A DNA stretch of 64,000 bases from Brienomyrus brachyistius (GCF_023856365.1 NC_064544.1:26755920-26819919), one strand, 5' to 3'. Positions 1 through 11,251 are shown, counted from the first letter of the stretch. Translations and numbers: made by a program. The notes: generated by a model from the letters alone, not told the origin.

Positions 1-700
1 CTGCAGTGTGTTTTTGCAAGAGGAGATCCATGTACAGTGTCTACAGACAATGGGCTGCAGTTTACGTCCACTGCATTTGCAGATTTTCTCACAGAAACAG
101 GAATCAAACACATTCGTACTACCGTCTACCACCCCCAGGTAAAGGGCGCTGTAGAAAGGTGGAACAAAGTTTTGAAGCAGTGTATTCAATATGCTGAAAA
201 AAACAATTGCCTTGGAAATCTGCTGTAATTACGATGCTCCAAAGTTTTCGAGCTACGTCTCATGCCACTACAAACGTGTCACCTTTTCAACTGCATCGAG
301 GCCGGCTAATGCGTACAAAATTAGATGTCTTGCCTATTCTGAGGAAAGAGGAGCATTCTAAGGTCAGGGAGAGAGTGGAGCACTGCCAACAGAAAAGCAA
401 GCACTACACCGACTACAGACGTAATGCAGGCACCACAACCATAAAACCTGGAGACCAGGTTAGAGTCTTAAAGCCTTTCTGAGTAAGGAAGGGAAGGTCC
501 CAGTTCACTGATCCACTGCTGGTACAAACACAGATTGGGCCAAACACCTTCATGTTGAGTGATGGGAAGCGGTGGAATGCAGCTCGTCTGTCACCCTGTC
601 CAAGAAGTACACAGGTGCCCATTACTGAGGCTCCTGAGATGGTACCCAGTTCACTGAGGATGAGTACAAGGGAGAGAAACCCACCATCGTGAACTAAAAA
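1..700 (+). mobile_element. Ty3/Gypsy retrotransposon fragment: integrase core and C-terminal domain, broken
   Basis: This is the 3' part of a Gypsy-type pol gene. Frame 37-228 carries the integrase core with STDNGLQFTS (second catalytic Asp) and, about 35 residues on, GAVERWNKVLKQ with the catalytic Glu. The reading moves to another frame at about 195-235, where 207-482 gives the integrase C-terminal part (HYTDYRRNAG, then KPGDQVRVLKPF, typical of the GPY/F region). A TGA at 481 ends it, yet pol-like sequence (PLLVQTQIGPNTFML) continues in the same frame to about 690. One frameshift plus a stop mean it is dead. The 5' part lies outside the window. No LTR is recognisable. Confidence 0.8.
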
Positions 701-779
701 TTATGTAATGGATGCAAAATTATTTATTATTCTGTGTTGTACTAAAGGATTCAATTCACAGCCAGGAAATTTTAAGATA

Positions 780-895
780 AATGTTAGTGACATTTAAACT
801 TGTTACTTCAATAGGTGTAAAGTGCTTTGTGACAATGACTGTTTTTAAAACTTCTATATAAATGAAATTGAATTGAATTGAATTGAATTAAACTG
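780..895 (+). repeat. LINE-like 3' end with (AATTG)n tail
   Basis: The stretch GTAAAGTGCTTTGTGACAA followed by CTATATAAATG and a run of AATTG units (about 866-889) is the usual form of an L2-type LINE 3' end in fish. Only the terminus is visible. Confidence 0.5.
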
Positions 896-897
896 AG

Positions 898-1260
898 GGT
901 GGCATGGTGGTGCAGTGGTTAGCACTGTTGCCTCACACCTCTGGGACCCAGGTTCGAGTCTCCGCCTGGGTCACATGTGTGTGGAGTTTGCATGTTCTCC
1001 CCCTGTTGTTGTGGGGTTTCCTCTGGGTACTCTGGTTTCCCCCCACGGTCCAAAAGCATGCTGAGGCTAATTGGACTTGCTAAATTGCCCCTAGGTGTGC
1101 GTGTGAGAGTGAATGGTGTGTGAGTGTGCCCTGCGATGGGCTGGCCCCCCATCTAGGGTTGTTCCCAGCCTCGTGCCCATTGCTTCCAGGATAGGCTCCG
1201 GACTCCCCGCGACCCAGTAGGATAAGTGGTTTGGAAAATGGATGGATGGATGGATGGATG
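898..1260 (+). mobile_element. tRNA-derived SINE, full length (copy 1)
   Basis: The head has a Pol III box A (TGGTGCAGTGG, 908-918) and box B (GGTTCGAGTCT, from 951) at tRNA-like spacing. The body is shared by all other copies in this window and ends in GGATAAGTGGTTTGGAAAATGG plus ATGG repeats. Imperfect target duplications (GAATTGAATTAAACTGA before, GAATTGAACTGA after) flank it. Family membership is supported by at least five other copies here. Confidence 0.8.
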
Positions 1261-1359
1261 AATTGAACTGAATGGTGAGCACTGGGGTTAATATGTTCAT
1301 GAAAAAAGAAGAAGAGAGAAGACAGGACTGTGTGTTCGTGTTTCATAACTTCTTAAACA

Positions 1360-1800
1360 TTACAATTGGCCTCCCTGCAGAATCTATACAAAAGCTGCAG
1401 TATATTCAGAACCCAGCAGCTTGAGATCTCACTCACACCAAACGCTCCACTCACATCACAGCCATCCTCTCTCAGCTACACTGGTCACCGGTTCCCTCTC
1501 GGATCAAATTGAAAATATTGCTTCTCACTTATAAAGCTCTGCATAACCTCACTACCTCAGTGAGCTCTTGACTCCCTGCTCACCCTCTCGCTCTCTCAGA
1601 TCCTCTAATAATAATCTCCTCACTGTTCCACACACCAGACTTTCCACCATTCATATCTGAATTAAAGACATTTCTTTTCCCTGAACATTTCTCTTCTGTC
1701 TTTTCCTCCTTTACTGATCACTGATCTCTCTTTCTTATTGTTTTAATGTAAAGCAACCTTGGGATTGTGGAAGGCGCTATATAAATGTAACTATATGTAT
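1360..1800 (+). mobile_element. L2/CR1-type LINE remnant (RT C-terminus and 3' UTR)
   Basis: Broken-frame translation gives LQYIQNPAA..., then a stretch resembling the 'LHWxPVxxRIxFKxLLLTYKAL' block that lies downstream of the reverse transcriptase in L2-type LINEs (compare the better copy at 12832-13500). The end GGAAGGCGCTATATAAATGTAA followed by repeats of ATGTAACTATA is a standard L2 terminus. No ORF survives. Confidence 0.6.
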
Positions 1801-2034
1801 AAATGTAACTATAGATGTATTATTATCATTATAATTCATGGCAACAGCACCGACTTATATAACATAAGGCTTTAGATTCTTTTTGTTTAATAAATATGGC
1901 AACATATATTGCAAAAATATCGCACATTGTGATGTGATTTTTTTCCAATAATCATGCAGCCCTAATTTAAAATAATCCTCATTTCTTAGCTGTTTAAAAC
2001 TGTCCCCTTTCAGGCAGCTGGGCACTGGAGCAGG

Positions 2035-2159
2035 TCAGGTTAAGCAGCTGTCTAAAGGTAAACAGGCCGAGCTTCTCCCAGGACTTGGGCTGGGAAACTT
2101 CAGGTTACAGGTCCTTGTCTTACCCACCATGCTAAGGACTGGCCCTCTTAACTGGATTA
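2035..2159 (-). CDS. Candidate terminal exon following the hydrophobic exon 2424-2495
   Basis: On the minus strand a polypyrimidine/AG acceptor (CTCCCCCATGCAG) precedes an open stretch that starts in phase 1 and reads 41 codons to TGA (VIQLRGPVLSMVG... ends CLPLDSCLT). It follows the phase-1 exon at 2424-2495 in a compatible phase. A short charged tail would fit a cytoplasmic end, but there is no recognisable motif. It could also be chance. Confidence 0.25.
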
Positions 2160-2423
2160 CTGCATGGGGGAGTAAGATGGGGATTCAGATGGGAATCAGG
2201 CTCTGATTTAAAGGTATTTTAAAACCTGAGGTCCTGAGACCGACAAAATCGCCTAATGTCTGTACAGTAATGAGATGAAAAATTAGCAGTTTGTGCTAAA
2301 ACACTGAAGTATGTTTGGCATCTTCAAAGATGCACCACAGTGTGTTTAATGTTTTTCCAGGAGCTGCTGCTTCATCCTGCTTTACTTTAATGATTAATAA
2401 CCATTAATTACACTTAAACTTAC

Positions 2424-2495
2424 CTGTTAGTGCAGTCAACATAATGATGGGAAATGTAGCTCTCAGAGTGAAGTGAATAATCAGCTGCCTTGTAT
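2424..2495 (-). CDS. Isolated transmembrane-type exon, phase 1-1
   Basis: Minus strand: acceptor CATTTTCCAG, 72 nt, donor GTAAGTTT. In phase 1 it reads (D)TRQLIIHFTLRATFPIIMLT..., a hydrophobic stretch like the membrane-helix exons of the receptor genes at 7022-8504 and 39610-43047, which have the same symmetric phase. It may be a relic or alternative 3' end of the gene ending at 6711, or part of another gene copy extending left of the window. No Ig exon lies between it and 6711. Confidence 0.4.
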
Positions 2496-2899
2496 CTGGA
2501 AAATGAAAACAAGTTATTTATTAAATAAAATAAAAATGGGATTTATAACTGTATGTTAAATTCAACCCATTAAACATTATGACAGCTATCCTTAATTATA
2601 GGAACATTATTTAACAATGTCAGACCATTAATGACCATTCATTATTTAAGGACAAATTAAAATAAATTTCATCATATCTGATCATGAGCTGTTTGATGAT
2701 CATTTTACAAACCTTAGCAGCAGAAGATCTTTATTCAAAGTAAAAGCCTCTATTACCCATATTACAGTGTAAGAGCTGGACAGTGCAGTGTTTACAACCC
2801 TGATACCAACAGTAACTGGGCTGCAGGAGAACCATCATATGGAAACACCTCATAGAAAATGTACTGATGGGTTTATTACAATGAAGTAAAACGTTTTAA

Positions 2900-4440
2900 T
2901 GCATATTTCATAAACTACAGAAATTTGGCCTAATGGAAAAATATTCATTCCTAAATTCTTCTGTTGCTGAACAAATACATCTAATGATGCTCCTGCACTC
3001 ATCCTCAGTGATGTTCCTGGAATCACAGGGTGTTTCGGGTCTTTCAGCATCATACACCCTCCTCCAAGTGACCCGGCTGGGGCTGATCAGACCCCAGCTT
3101 GTGTCCAGGTGGCTGACTGGTTCCTCTGCCCCCATGACTCCCCTCTCTTCAGCCACAGCCATCTTGAGCCTTTCTCTGCCACTTTGATGGGGCTGCAGCT
3201 CTTCTCTTCCTCTCACCTTCAATACCCAAAAGCCTGAAGGCTTTAGTTAAAGATCAGGCTGCAAAGCCCCTGCAGCCGACCTCCATAGGGAGACACCTTG
3301 CTCTCCATCCACCTTGGTCCAGGACACCTGCTGAGGTTCTTGCAGCAGATCTTGGTTGCTCCCCAGCTCTGATGAAGGTGATCACCAGCCTGGAGGGGCA
3401 GGAACATTTAGCCCATTCCACTCCTGAGCTGAAGGCTTTAGCAGTGACCTTCAGGACCTGGTCTTGCCTCCAACAGCACCACCCCTCACTCAGTGCCTTT
3501 GGGCAGTATTTCAGGATGAGCTCCAGGTTTAATTGCTTGGAACAAAGAGGACAGGCTGTGTCTCTCCCTTGCTCCCCCCCCACCCACCCATTGGATTGGC
3601 TGGGGAGCATCATAAACAACTTGGATGAGGAATTTGGTCACCTTCTTCTCAACCATATTTTCCCATCTTGACTAAACCTCCTATTGCCTTATTCCCACCA
3701 TCCAGCACAATCTCTCCTCTTTTACTGCTGCTCTCACTTCCTGCTGGACCAGGAAGTTTTCTTCCTTCCCTTGAGTAATTAAGGTGGGATGTGGAGAAGG
3801 ATCCTAGTCCAGCTCAGCCTTGCATCACCACTCCTACCACTTTCAGCCTTAAACTTGGCTTGCAAAACCATTATGCCAGCTCTGGCCACCTTCAGATCGC
3901 TTGACCCTCTGTCAGAGGCGGACATTTCAGGTCCAGGAAGTAAAAATCCAGACCAAGATTTTGTTTCAACAACCAGTTGAGTATTCTGTGTTTGTGACTC
4001 TTTATACTGAACTGGAGGGTTTAAACTAAATCCTGGTTTGGATTTTTACTTTCTGGACCTGAAATGTCCGCCTCTGCCCTCTGTACAGCAACACTTTCCC
4101 AGCTCCTGTAACCTTGAACTCCTCCTCCAAGGATTGGCAGTCACAGGTTGTTTTGATAACCACAGAGAGCCATGCTGCTCAGGAACTTTGAAAGGCCTAG
4201 TCCTTCTTTTAGACCCTCTGTACTCTTGTTCAGCAGATTTTGTGAGCATGTTCATGGCGACGGAGAGCAGGATCACAGAGATAATGCAGCCTGTGATGGT
4301 CCTGGTCTCAGCCTTGTTCCAGCCTGATATAACAGTGGAATTGAGCCTTATGCATTTTCCAGTTCGGGCCACAGGACTGACAGATTGTCTTTGTTCTCCC
4401 AGCCTCCCTGATCAGCTGTGTCACCATTAGTGATGTGCAG
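2900..4440 (-). mobile_element. R2-like (restriction-endonuclease-type) LINE remnant
   Basis: Several broken minus-strand frames belong together. The first (about 4372-4046) contains TITGCIISVILLSVAMNML and KSAEQEYRG, resembling the RT region of fish LINEs that carry a C-terminal restriction-like endonuclease. The second (3619-3254) has the knuckle-like CPLCSKQLNLELILKYCPKA, DQVLKVTAKAF, FIRAGEQPRSAARTSAG and WRARCLPMEVGCRGFAA. The third (3222-2908) is a degraded tail. Clade assignment comes from remembered family resemblance and is less sure than its LINE nature. It is interrupted by the MITE at 3913-4076. Confidence 0.55.
3913..4076. mobile_element. hAT-type MITE with 8-bp target duplication
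   Basis: The arm CAGAGGCGGACATTTCAGGT at 3913 is mirrored by ACCTGAAATGTCCGCCTCTG ending at 4076. The inverted arms are about 44 bp and nearly perfect, with a spacer of about 75 bp. The element is flanked by the direct repeat CCCTCTGT at 3905-3912 and 4077-4084, an 8-bp duplication as made by hAT transposases. It has no coding capacity. Confidence 0.85.
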
Positions 4441-5200
4441 ATCGGCTCTGACTCCATCAGAATCCACATGTACATATAAATCATCCACCCGCCACCCACC
4501 CGAATAAAGTATCAGAGACCGGCACCCGATCACACATTACCAGTGTTTCTCAGTAGGATACATGTAAGCATGATGATCTGATAACATGTTACACTGAATT
4601 AAGCTGGTTTTAAATAAATAAACATTAACTTAAAGTGAAAGTTCTTCTTTCAATGGCACTAGCCTGAACACAGACTGACATCTTTACTCCCGTCAGACTA
4701 TAACTCTGCATGTCATCTTCCCAAATACAGAGCATTAAGAATACTAATACCGTGTTACACATGACATTACCAGCACTTCACTCGTCATGGTAACTATTTC
4801 ACTAAATCACTCCCACACATAACTTTTCCACCCACCCTTTTTATTTGTTTTTAATTCTCCTTATTTGATTTTTACTCAGATCTTTTGTGCCTCCGTTGCT
4901 GTTTAAGACAAATGGACCCGCAGTGGGAGTTTAGTCTGCTAATTCATACCTGATGTAAAATGAAGCTTAAAATACATTCACATTTTAGAGAGTGTAATGA
5001 ATATTTTCCTGATTTATGACATATGTCACCCATGTGCAAACTTTCTGCTATTAATCAGAATAGTAGTTTTTATAAATATATACTGGTCCTTCTCTAGACG
5101 ACTCAGAGGAGCTTCCACAGGCTTCCCAAAGAGTTTAGGGCACATCTTGTTCACTTTGCATGGGAGCCACTCAGGCCTGGAGCTGAACTTGCTCATCCTC
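4440..5200. other. No gene seen
   Basis: AT-rich sequence with no long frame, no convincing exon and no repeat I can name. Confidence 0.5.
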
Positions 5201-5206
5201 TCCCAG

Positions 5207-5760
5207 GGCTGGACTGGTAATCTGGCATACCAGGCAAATGCCCTGTGGGCCGACGCACTTGGGGGCTGGTCGATTTAATATGAATTTTTTTTTTAATTGG
5301 CCAACGACCGGCCCATAAAGCAGGGACATCGGCCCATTGGTTCATTTTCTATACTGACACTGGGCTGGCCTAATCATCTCTTAACAGGCTCCACCCCTCC
5401 CCCTCTGTTTCTTGTGTCAGATAAAGTCAGTGGCTCAGAACCAGAAATCAGTGGATTTAGGATGGAGAAGCAAAAGCGCAAGGGGGGTGCAGAGAAGTTG
5501 CGGGCCAAAAAACATAAAAAATCTAGAGGTTGATGCCTCAACATGTGTAAAAATAACCAACATGTTTAGTGCTGTAGCTTCGGTTTCCAAGCCAACAGTA
5601 ACGTTACCTGACGACACTAAACAGGTGAACATAGCACATGGAGGAGAGGTGACTAGTCATGGCGGCACCCAGGCAGAGGAGCAGGTATCTGACAGTGAAG
5701 TCAAGGAGGGATAGAGACAGAGTGTGCAGGAGGAGTGTAGTTGAAACGGTAAGCATGGTA
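5207..5760 (+). mobile_element. hAT-type transposon 5' end with start of transposase ORF
   Basis: It starts CAGGGCTGGACTGGTAATCT, the form of terminal repeat seen in a common fish hAT family, and about 255 bp on a frame starts MEKQKRKGGAEKLRAKKHK. After a frame change it continues as LEVDASTCVKITNMFSA, a lysine-rich N-terminus. The rest of the transposase and the 3' terminus are absent. Confidence 0.55.
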
Positions 5761-5880
5761 GCTACATGATTTAACAGGGAGGGAGTGTTAAACAGGGCGG
5801 ATGCAGCAGGATAGCGTGTGTGGGCCAGGCTGGGCCACGAGGAAGATGATGATTTACCTAAATTAATGAATATTATAATT

Positions 5881-6277
5881 AATGGTGGGCCGTTATTGGC
5901 GTTAACGTGCTGTGTTAATGCGAGACTCTTATTGCGCGATAAAAAAAATATTGCCGTTAATCTATTCACAAAGTTGGGAGCTGGGTCTTATACTATGCAA
6001 GCTATGATGAAAGAATGAAAAAGTATATCAAAGACATCGCATTCGGAAATTATCAGATTTTGTGAGAGAAAAACACAGACATAGCAGATTCAGAAGGGAT
6101 TAAAATCACCAAGTACGTCTGTGAAACAAAACATTCTCTAACGACCCCCTGAAACACTAGTTACTTTTAATCATTATTTAGGTAGCACAGATATTCTGAA
6201 TGTCTTTGGCAGAATTCAAATGATTAATTTCTAAATTAATCTAGATTAAAAAAAATAATCCATGCCCACCCCTAATT
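5881..6277. mobile_element. Non-autonomous DNA transposon (MITE-like)
   Basis: The left edge ATGGTGGGCCGTTATTGGCG and the right edge AATCCATGCCCACCCCTAAT form short imperfect inverted termini (GTGGGC/GCCCAC). The inside is AT-rich with TTAACG and TTAATC motifs and no ORF. Flanking AATTA may be the target duplication, but its exact limits are unclear. Confidence 0.4.
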
Positions 6278-6289
6278 ATAATAAAACAA

Positions 6290-6700
6290 ACTAATCGTTG
6301 TCACTATTATAAAGTCTGTCATATTATCAGTCTGTTACTGCACTAGCGACTCAGTCAGCTAATGTCAAATTACACAGCATAAGCTATTTTGCATTGTTTT
6401 TGTAGCTAGGTTAGCAGAGTTAACTTATTCAATTGCAACTTCTGCTGACTATTCTAATGGTAACCCTTTAAAACACATAACGGCCGTCGACAGCCCTTCT
6501 CTAGAAAAACTTAGATGATGCTATTTGATTATTTTAATTATTCAATCATTTCTCTCTGTCCTTATGTATAGTCAATTTTTGGGAATGGAACAGTAGATAT
6601 GCCCTGAAGGGCTTGGTGATGAATGCAGTGCTTTCAGGTTCTTTCACGGCGTCGTCTCGAATGCCACTCTGCCCGCTGGAGGACCCTGATCTTCGTGTGT
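6290..6700. other. No gene seen; 3' flank of the receptor gene
   Basis: AT-rich sequence immediately downstream of the minus-strand stop codon at 6711. It would include the 3' UTR of that gene. No further exon is apparent. Confidence 0.4.
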
Positions 6701-6710
6701 AGGATGTACA

Positions 6711-9569
6711 TCAGCTAAGCCAAGCCACTGCACTCCTCTCCTCTTCTTTTGCCTGTTTGTATTGGAACCTGAGGGTCTTCATCTCCTGCCTGATACTATG
6801 GATCTTCACTGCTCTTTGGTTCTTTACATATGGTCCTTTGGAAGCTCTCAGCTGCTCCTCTCCAAACCGCTCTGACACAGTGCTGACAGTGATCGCTGTC
6901 TTGGTCAAACTAATTATAAACACCTGTCTTTATTTTACAGTGATTTTCCCAAACAGTGACAACCTCCTTTAATATTAAGTGTAGGAAATAGGACAGGAAA
7001 CATGGAAATATGTAAACATACCTGTGAATGATTTCCGATATGGAGCCATAATAAACAGCACCAGGATATAATGCAGACTGATGGCAGGATAAGTAACAGC
7101 CTCTTCTGTGGATCCTGGGAAACAGGTAGCATTAAGTTATATTTATTTAGCAGAGTGAAGCAGGGTCAGAACATACCGGGAGCAGTGGGGGGTTCAGGTC
7201 CGTGCTGAGGGGCCCATGTGTAAAATCACTCTAAATCTGAGATTTGAACCAGCGCAGGGAACCACCCCCACCCAGCCCCTGAGGTGTCACTGATAAAACT
7301 GAAGGAATCTTTTCCTCTTACAGTATTTATGTGTGCAGCCATAGAATTGTTCCCCAGTTCTGAATGCAGCACTAATATCTGCTAATATATAAAATTATAT
7401 AATTAGTCACCAGGGGGTGCTGTCTCTGCTGATGTAAAATATATCTTTATTTCATCACCGTGTGTTTAAACTCCCTGTTCTTGCAGGTAATCCAGAAAAG
7501 CAGATGCTCATTTTGAGAAAACAAAATCAAACCTGCATGATCCTGCAGACAGTGTGAATAAAATAATCTTTTAGGAAATACATATCAAACTATAAATAAC
7601 TATGAGTTCATTTATGAAGGAAACTTATTCACCTTAAAAGTGAATCATCACAGTACAGATTACAAATACTAATTATCAGCCTCAAATTACAGAGTCACTC
7701 ATTTACATAATTAATCCCCAGCAGGTTGCTGTTTATGCTGCTGCTGTTTATTTCTTACTGCCTGCACAACAAAAACAATAAAATCTGTCTCCTTGCAAAG
7801 CTTCTTTAAACCATATTCACTGGGCTCACCTTCAGTTACACCCCACAGGATGAAGGCTGCGGAAACCATGATTGGTGGAACTGTGAGATATGAACAGTGA
7901 CTCAGCAGGGCCTGTTTGCTTTTATCTATAGACAGAAAGTAGAATCAGATTCAACCACATGATCTTTATCATTAGGTGATAATTCATGCAAAGTGTAATG
8001 ATCTACAGCCATCCTCAGATGCTCATTTGGCTGCATTCACACCTACAGACACGCAGTACAGGCTGTCAGTCTCACCAGATGCAGATCCTACATTATTTTA
8101 GTATAATTTCAATGAGGACATCAGCTTTGGTTCATTGTTTTAGTTTGCAGGGGTTTATAGTAGTAAAACTCTCGGAAATGATTCATATTCACACATATGT
8201 GTTTGTTACCAGAGAAACAGGATCAAAGTATGTTAATTACATCACAGTTAAGCCCTGCAATGGACAGACACCCTGTGTAGATACAGTCCTGCCTGATGCC
8301 CCATGTCTGCTGAGATGCCCTCTACAGGATAAGTGGCTGCAAACATGGATCCGCTGATGTCATCATAATTACTATAAATGACAGAGCAGATGCTACACTT
8401 ACCTTCCCTTCTTAAATGCCTGACAGATAAAGCACCAGTAAGTAGGACTACAGGTGTGACAGCGATGCACAGCCACAGAATCAGCCAATGCAGGGATGAA
8501 TAACCTAAAATATTCAGAATTACATTCCATTAGTCATTTTCTAAAATAGGCTGTTTGTCTTTTTGCAGCATAATAGACACGTCCACATCATTTAGTCTCA
8601 CAAAGTGGAGCAGAAATTTATGATTAAATCTTTGTCTATAAGTGTGTAAGTCCTATCTGTTCTCCAGCCTGAAAACAAACAGATCTAATAAATGAGATTT
8701 TTCATATTCCCACATATGATTTGGATATATTTACACAACATGTTACAATGGGCTATTTAACTGCATTACTGCATTTAAATTAATTTTAAATTTAAATTTC
8801 ATACAATTTCATACAATGTTATGGACAGTTAATAAAATGCTATGCTATTACTGCATTTTCCCAGTGACACTCTCATGGTCTCTGTAGCTCCTAAGTGAAT
8901 ATTAATAATAAACCATAATTACACATTACACTGCATCACTCTAATATAATACCTGTTATGACAGAAGCTGAAAACTGCACTAAAGCTGAAGCCTGCAACA
9001 AATAATAATTCATTCATTTAATGCATTTTGTGTTTTTAAAACTAGACTAAATTTCACCATTTCTACTGTTACACTGAGCAGATTAAACTCTATGGCATTT
9101 TGCATAAAGGTCAGTCTACAACAGTATGACTGAGTCTTAGCAGAATGAAAATGTGATTCAATAACATAAAACTATGTTGAAATCCATGTTAAAAACAGTC
9201 CTTCTAGTGACTCACCCAGTGCTGCTATCCTGGCAGTTGTATTGGCAGAATCAGTATCTGAGTGGACTTTACACCTGAACTCTCCTTTGTCTTCCATCCT
9301 GACTTTCCTCAGTTTCATTGAGAAGTTTCCTTTGGGAATTTCCTCAGTGAAGAATTCAGCTCTTCCAGAGTATCTCCCATCCTGTGACTCTGGTCTGTTC
9401 TCTCCATCAGCATACAGAAGCACCAAGATGTCACCGTCATCGTCTGTCTTTCTCCATTCCACATGAAGCTCTGTCACATTAACATGGGTGTCCACAGAGC
9501 AGCTGAGAGTCACATCCTCTCCAGCATGTGCATAGACAGGCTCATCTGCACCCGTCACCACCAGCCGCT
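6711..9569 (-). CDS. Butyrophilin/MOG/SKINT-like receptor: V-set domain, three transmembrane exons, coil-like tail
   Basis: Five minus-strand exons with GT-AG borders are all joined in phase 1. 9216-9569 (354 nt) is an Ig V-set: LSCSVD and GEFRCKV supply the two cysteines, VEWRKT the core Trp, EDKGEFRC the D-x-G-x-F-x-C signature, and YSGRAEFFTEEIPKGNFS is typical of butyrophilin/MOG V-sets. 8403-8504, 7830-7925 and 7022-7114 (102, 96, 93 nt) each encode one hydrophobic helix (e.g. LILWLCIAVTPVVLLTGAL). 6711-6895 encodes a charged, probably coiled-coil cytosolic tail (FQYKQAKEEERSAVAW) ending in TGA. A V-set followed by three helices is the SKINT layout; MOG has two hydrophobic segments and most butyrophilins one. 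A surface immune receptor or ligand is likely. The V-set exon has no in-frame ATG upstream, so it needs an upstream exon, most simply 25808-26431. Ortholog identity is not resolved. Confidence 0.8.
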
Positions 9570-9630
9570 CTGGAACAAGAACCGGAAGATTCACACAACC
9601 TGGGAATCTAACATCTGTGTGTTTTTCCCT

Positions 9631-9727
9631 CCTATTTAAAGGGGAAACTTATATGTTCGTGGTAGTGCAACATAATTGTTCTGAGGGCAGAATGAAAAGT
9701 GATTGGTTCAGAGAGATAACCAATCAG
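9631..9727 (-). promoter_or_regulatory. Promoter-like cluster: Y-box CCAAT, second CCAAT, TATA-like
   Basis: Read on the minus strand toward the V-set exon, CTGATTGGTT (9727-9718) matches the MHC-type Y box. A second CCAAT (GAACCAATC, 9709-9701) follows, then TTTAAATAGG (9640-9631) about 60 nt further on. Order and spacing fit a Pol II promoter, but no ATG in frame with the V-set exon lies downstream and no X box is seen. It may be decayed or fortuitous. Confidence 0.3.
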
Positions 9728-9732
9728 ATTGT

Positions 9733-9777
9733 AGAGGACGTGGGTTGTTTGAACCCACCAACTTTCTACAATCTGAG
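9733..9777. repeat. Imperfect hairpin
   Basis: CAGATTGTAGAGGACGTGGG is followed almost at once by AACCCACCAACTTTCTACAA and TCTG, giving a stem of about 20 bp with a few mismatches and a minimal loop. It overlaps the edge of the CCAAT cluster. Its role is unknown; it could be a tiny foldback element. Confidence 0.5.
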
Positions 9778-10032
9778 TGACTATGAGCGACTATTGCTGC
9801 ATAAGAAGAAACACAGTTCCATCGTGTGTCGTTTGGTAATATAAAGCCCATCCCAATTTTTCCCCTCACAAAAGTAGATGGTTTGGGGCTTCATTTAACC
9901 CGGTTCACAGAGTAGATGTCTTTGCAAAAACAGCCCTTCACAGTGTTTTTTATTGTCTTTCAGCTACCTTTTATCATAGCTGCTGTTAGATTATATACCT
10001 AATTTAATTTAATGGAAGTTACTCATTTGTAT

Positions 10033-10348
10033 TACAGACACTCCTCTACTCACGAACTTTCAACTTAAGAACTTTCAGACATACGAACGAAGAGGACTGT
10101 AAGTCCAAATTGAGTTCCTTGAGCTCCTGTTTCCTGTTCGCAACAAAAAATTTTTTTTTTGCACACCAACTCTACCTAGTACGATTTCTGGCTGCTACTC
10201 CAACCGCGCAGCAGCGTGACGTGCGTACTCCCAGCATCCTAGTTCTTTGTACTTGCGTATACTCTTAAAATGATGTTGAATAACGACTTATGAACATTTC
10301 AAGTTACGAATGGCCAGAATCTTGTTAGCAAGTAGAGGAACGTCTGTA
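10033..10348. mobile_element. MITE with about 19-bp inverted termini
   Basis: TACAGACACTCCTCTACTC at the left is mirrored by AAGTAGAGGAACGTCTGTA at the right (two mismatches). The inside contains CGAACTTTCAACTTAAGAAC and its approximate complement near the right end, so it is a long foldback of about 316 bp with no ORF. The TA at the edges suggests a mariner-type target, but TTAA-type cannot be excluded. Confidence 0.6.
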
Positions 10349-10526
10349 ATTAGACATGAAAAAAAAATTGTGAGATAAATTCTACTGTATTCTGTTCTCA
10401 GAACACAATATCAATGCATCAACTTAAAATCAGTGTTTCATTTTCAAAATACTCATTCTTTTTGGGTGGAACCACTGTACATGATTCAATGAAGGTCATT
10501 CAAAGTAATTTTTTTCAGTGTGGCTG

Positions 10527-10592
10527 GTTGAAAGAAAACCTTGGTCTGGATTTGTACTTTCTGGACCTGAACTTCCCACATCTGTCTGTAAT
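10527..10592. mobile_element. Half copy related to the MITE at 3913-4076
   Basis: CCTTGGTCTGGATTTGTACT and TTCTGGACCTGAACTTCCCA match one arm of the MITE at 4034-4076 with several substitutions. The other arm is missing. Confidence 0.5.
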
Positions 10593-10733
10593 GCGTTACT
10601 TTTATGTGTAAATTCCCTGATTCTACATAGACAGTCAGGTAAATGTGAATCAGCTGGGATTTCTTTGCATTGTCTATATGCAAAATTAGATGCTGCTTTC
10701 ACTGTAAGAAGTTATTCATGCATCAAAAAACAT

Positions 10734-11251
10734 CCATACATCCATTTTCCAAACTGCTTAACCTTTTGGGTCAAGGGGACTCCGGAGCTTATCACAGAAG
10801 CTATGGGCATGAGGCAGGGAACAGCCCAGGATGGGGGGTCAGCCCATCACAGGGCACACTCACACACCATTTACTCATCCATGCACTCCATCCATCCATC
10901 CATCCATCCATCCATTTTCCAAACCGCTTATCCTACTGGGTCAAGGGGACTCCAGAGCCTATCCCAGAAGCAATGGGCACGAGGCAGGGAACAACCCAGG
11001 ATGGGGGGCCAGCCCATCGCAGGGCACACTCACACACCATCCATGCACACATGCACACCAATGGGCAATTTAGCAACTCCAATTAGCCTCAGCATGTCTT
11101 TGGACTGTGGGGGGAAACCAGAGTACCTGGAGGAAACCCCACGATGACAAGGGGAGAACATGCAAACTCCAAACACATGTGACCCAGGCAGAGACTCGAA
11201 CCCGGGTCCCAGAGGTGCGAGGCAACAGTGCTAACTACTGCACCACCACCC
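10734..11251 (-). mobile_element. SINE partial dimer (copy 2), minus strand, with shared target duplication
   Basis: A truncated 3' half of the SINE (10734-10880) is joined head-to-tail to a full copy (to 11251, with box B and box A at its right end). GCATCAAAAAACAT occurs on both sides (10720-10733 and 11252-11265), so the two parts are enclosed by a single 14-bp duplication. Confidence 0.8.

Noticed and set aside
898..965. tRNA gene at the SINE head (and at the other SINE copies)
   Set aside because: Box A and box B are present, but no full cloverleaf with acceptor-stem pairing is evident, and the sequence continues into the SINE body.
8955..8992. 38-nt minus-strand microexon between the V-set and the first helix exon
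   Set aside because: It has an acceptor and a donor, but leaves in a phase that destroys the helix frame at 8403-8504, while direct joining works.
9617..9844. 75-codon plus-strand ORF upstream of the V-set exon
   Set aside because: No domain, opposite strand to the gene, and it overlaps the hairpin; probably chance.
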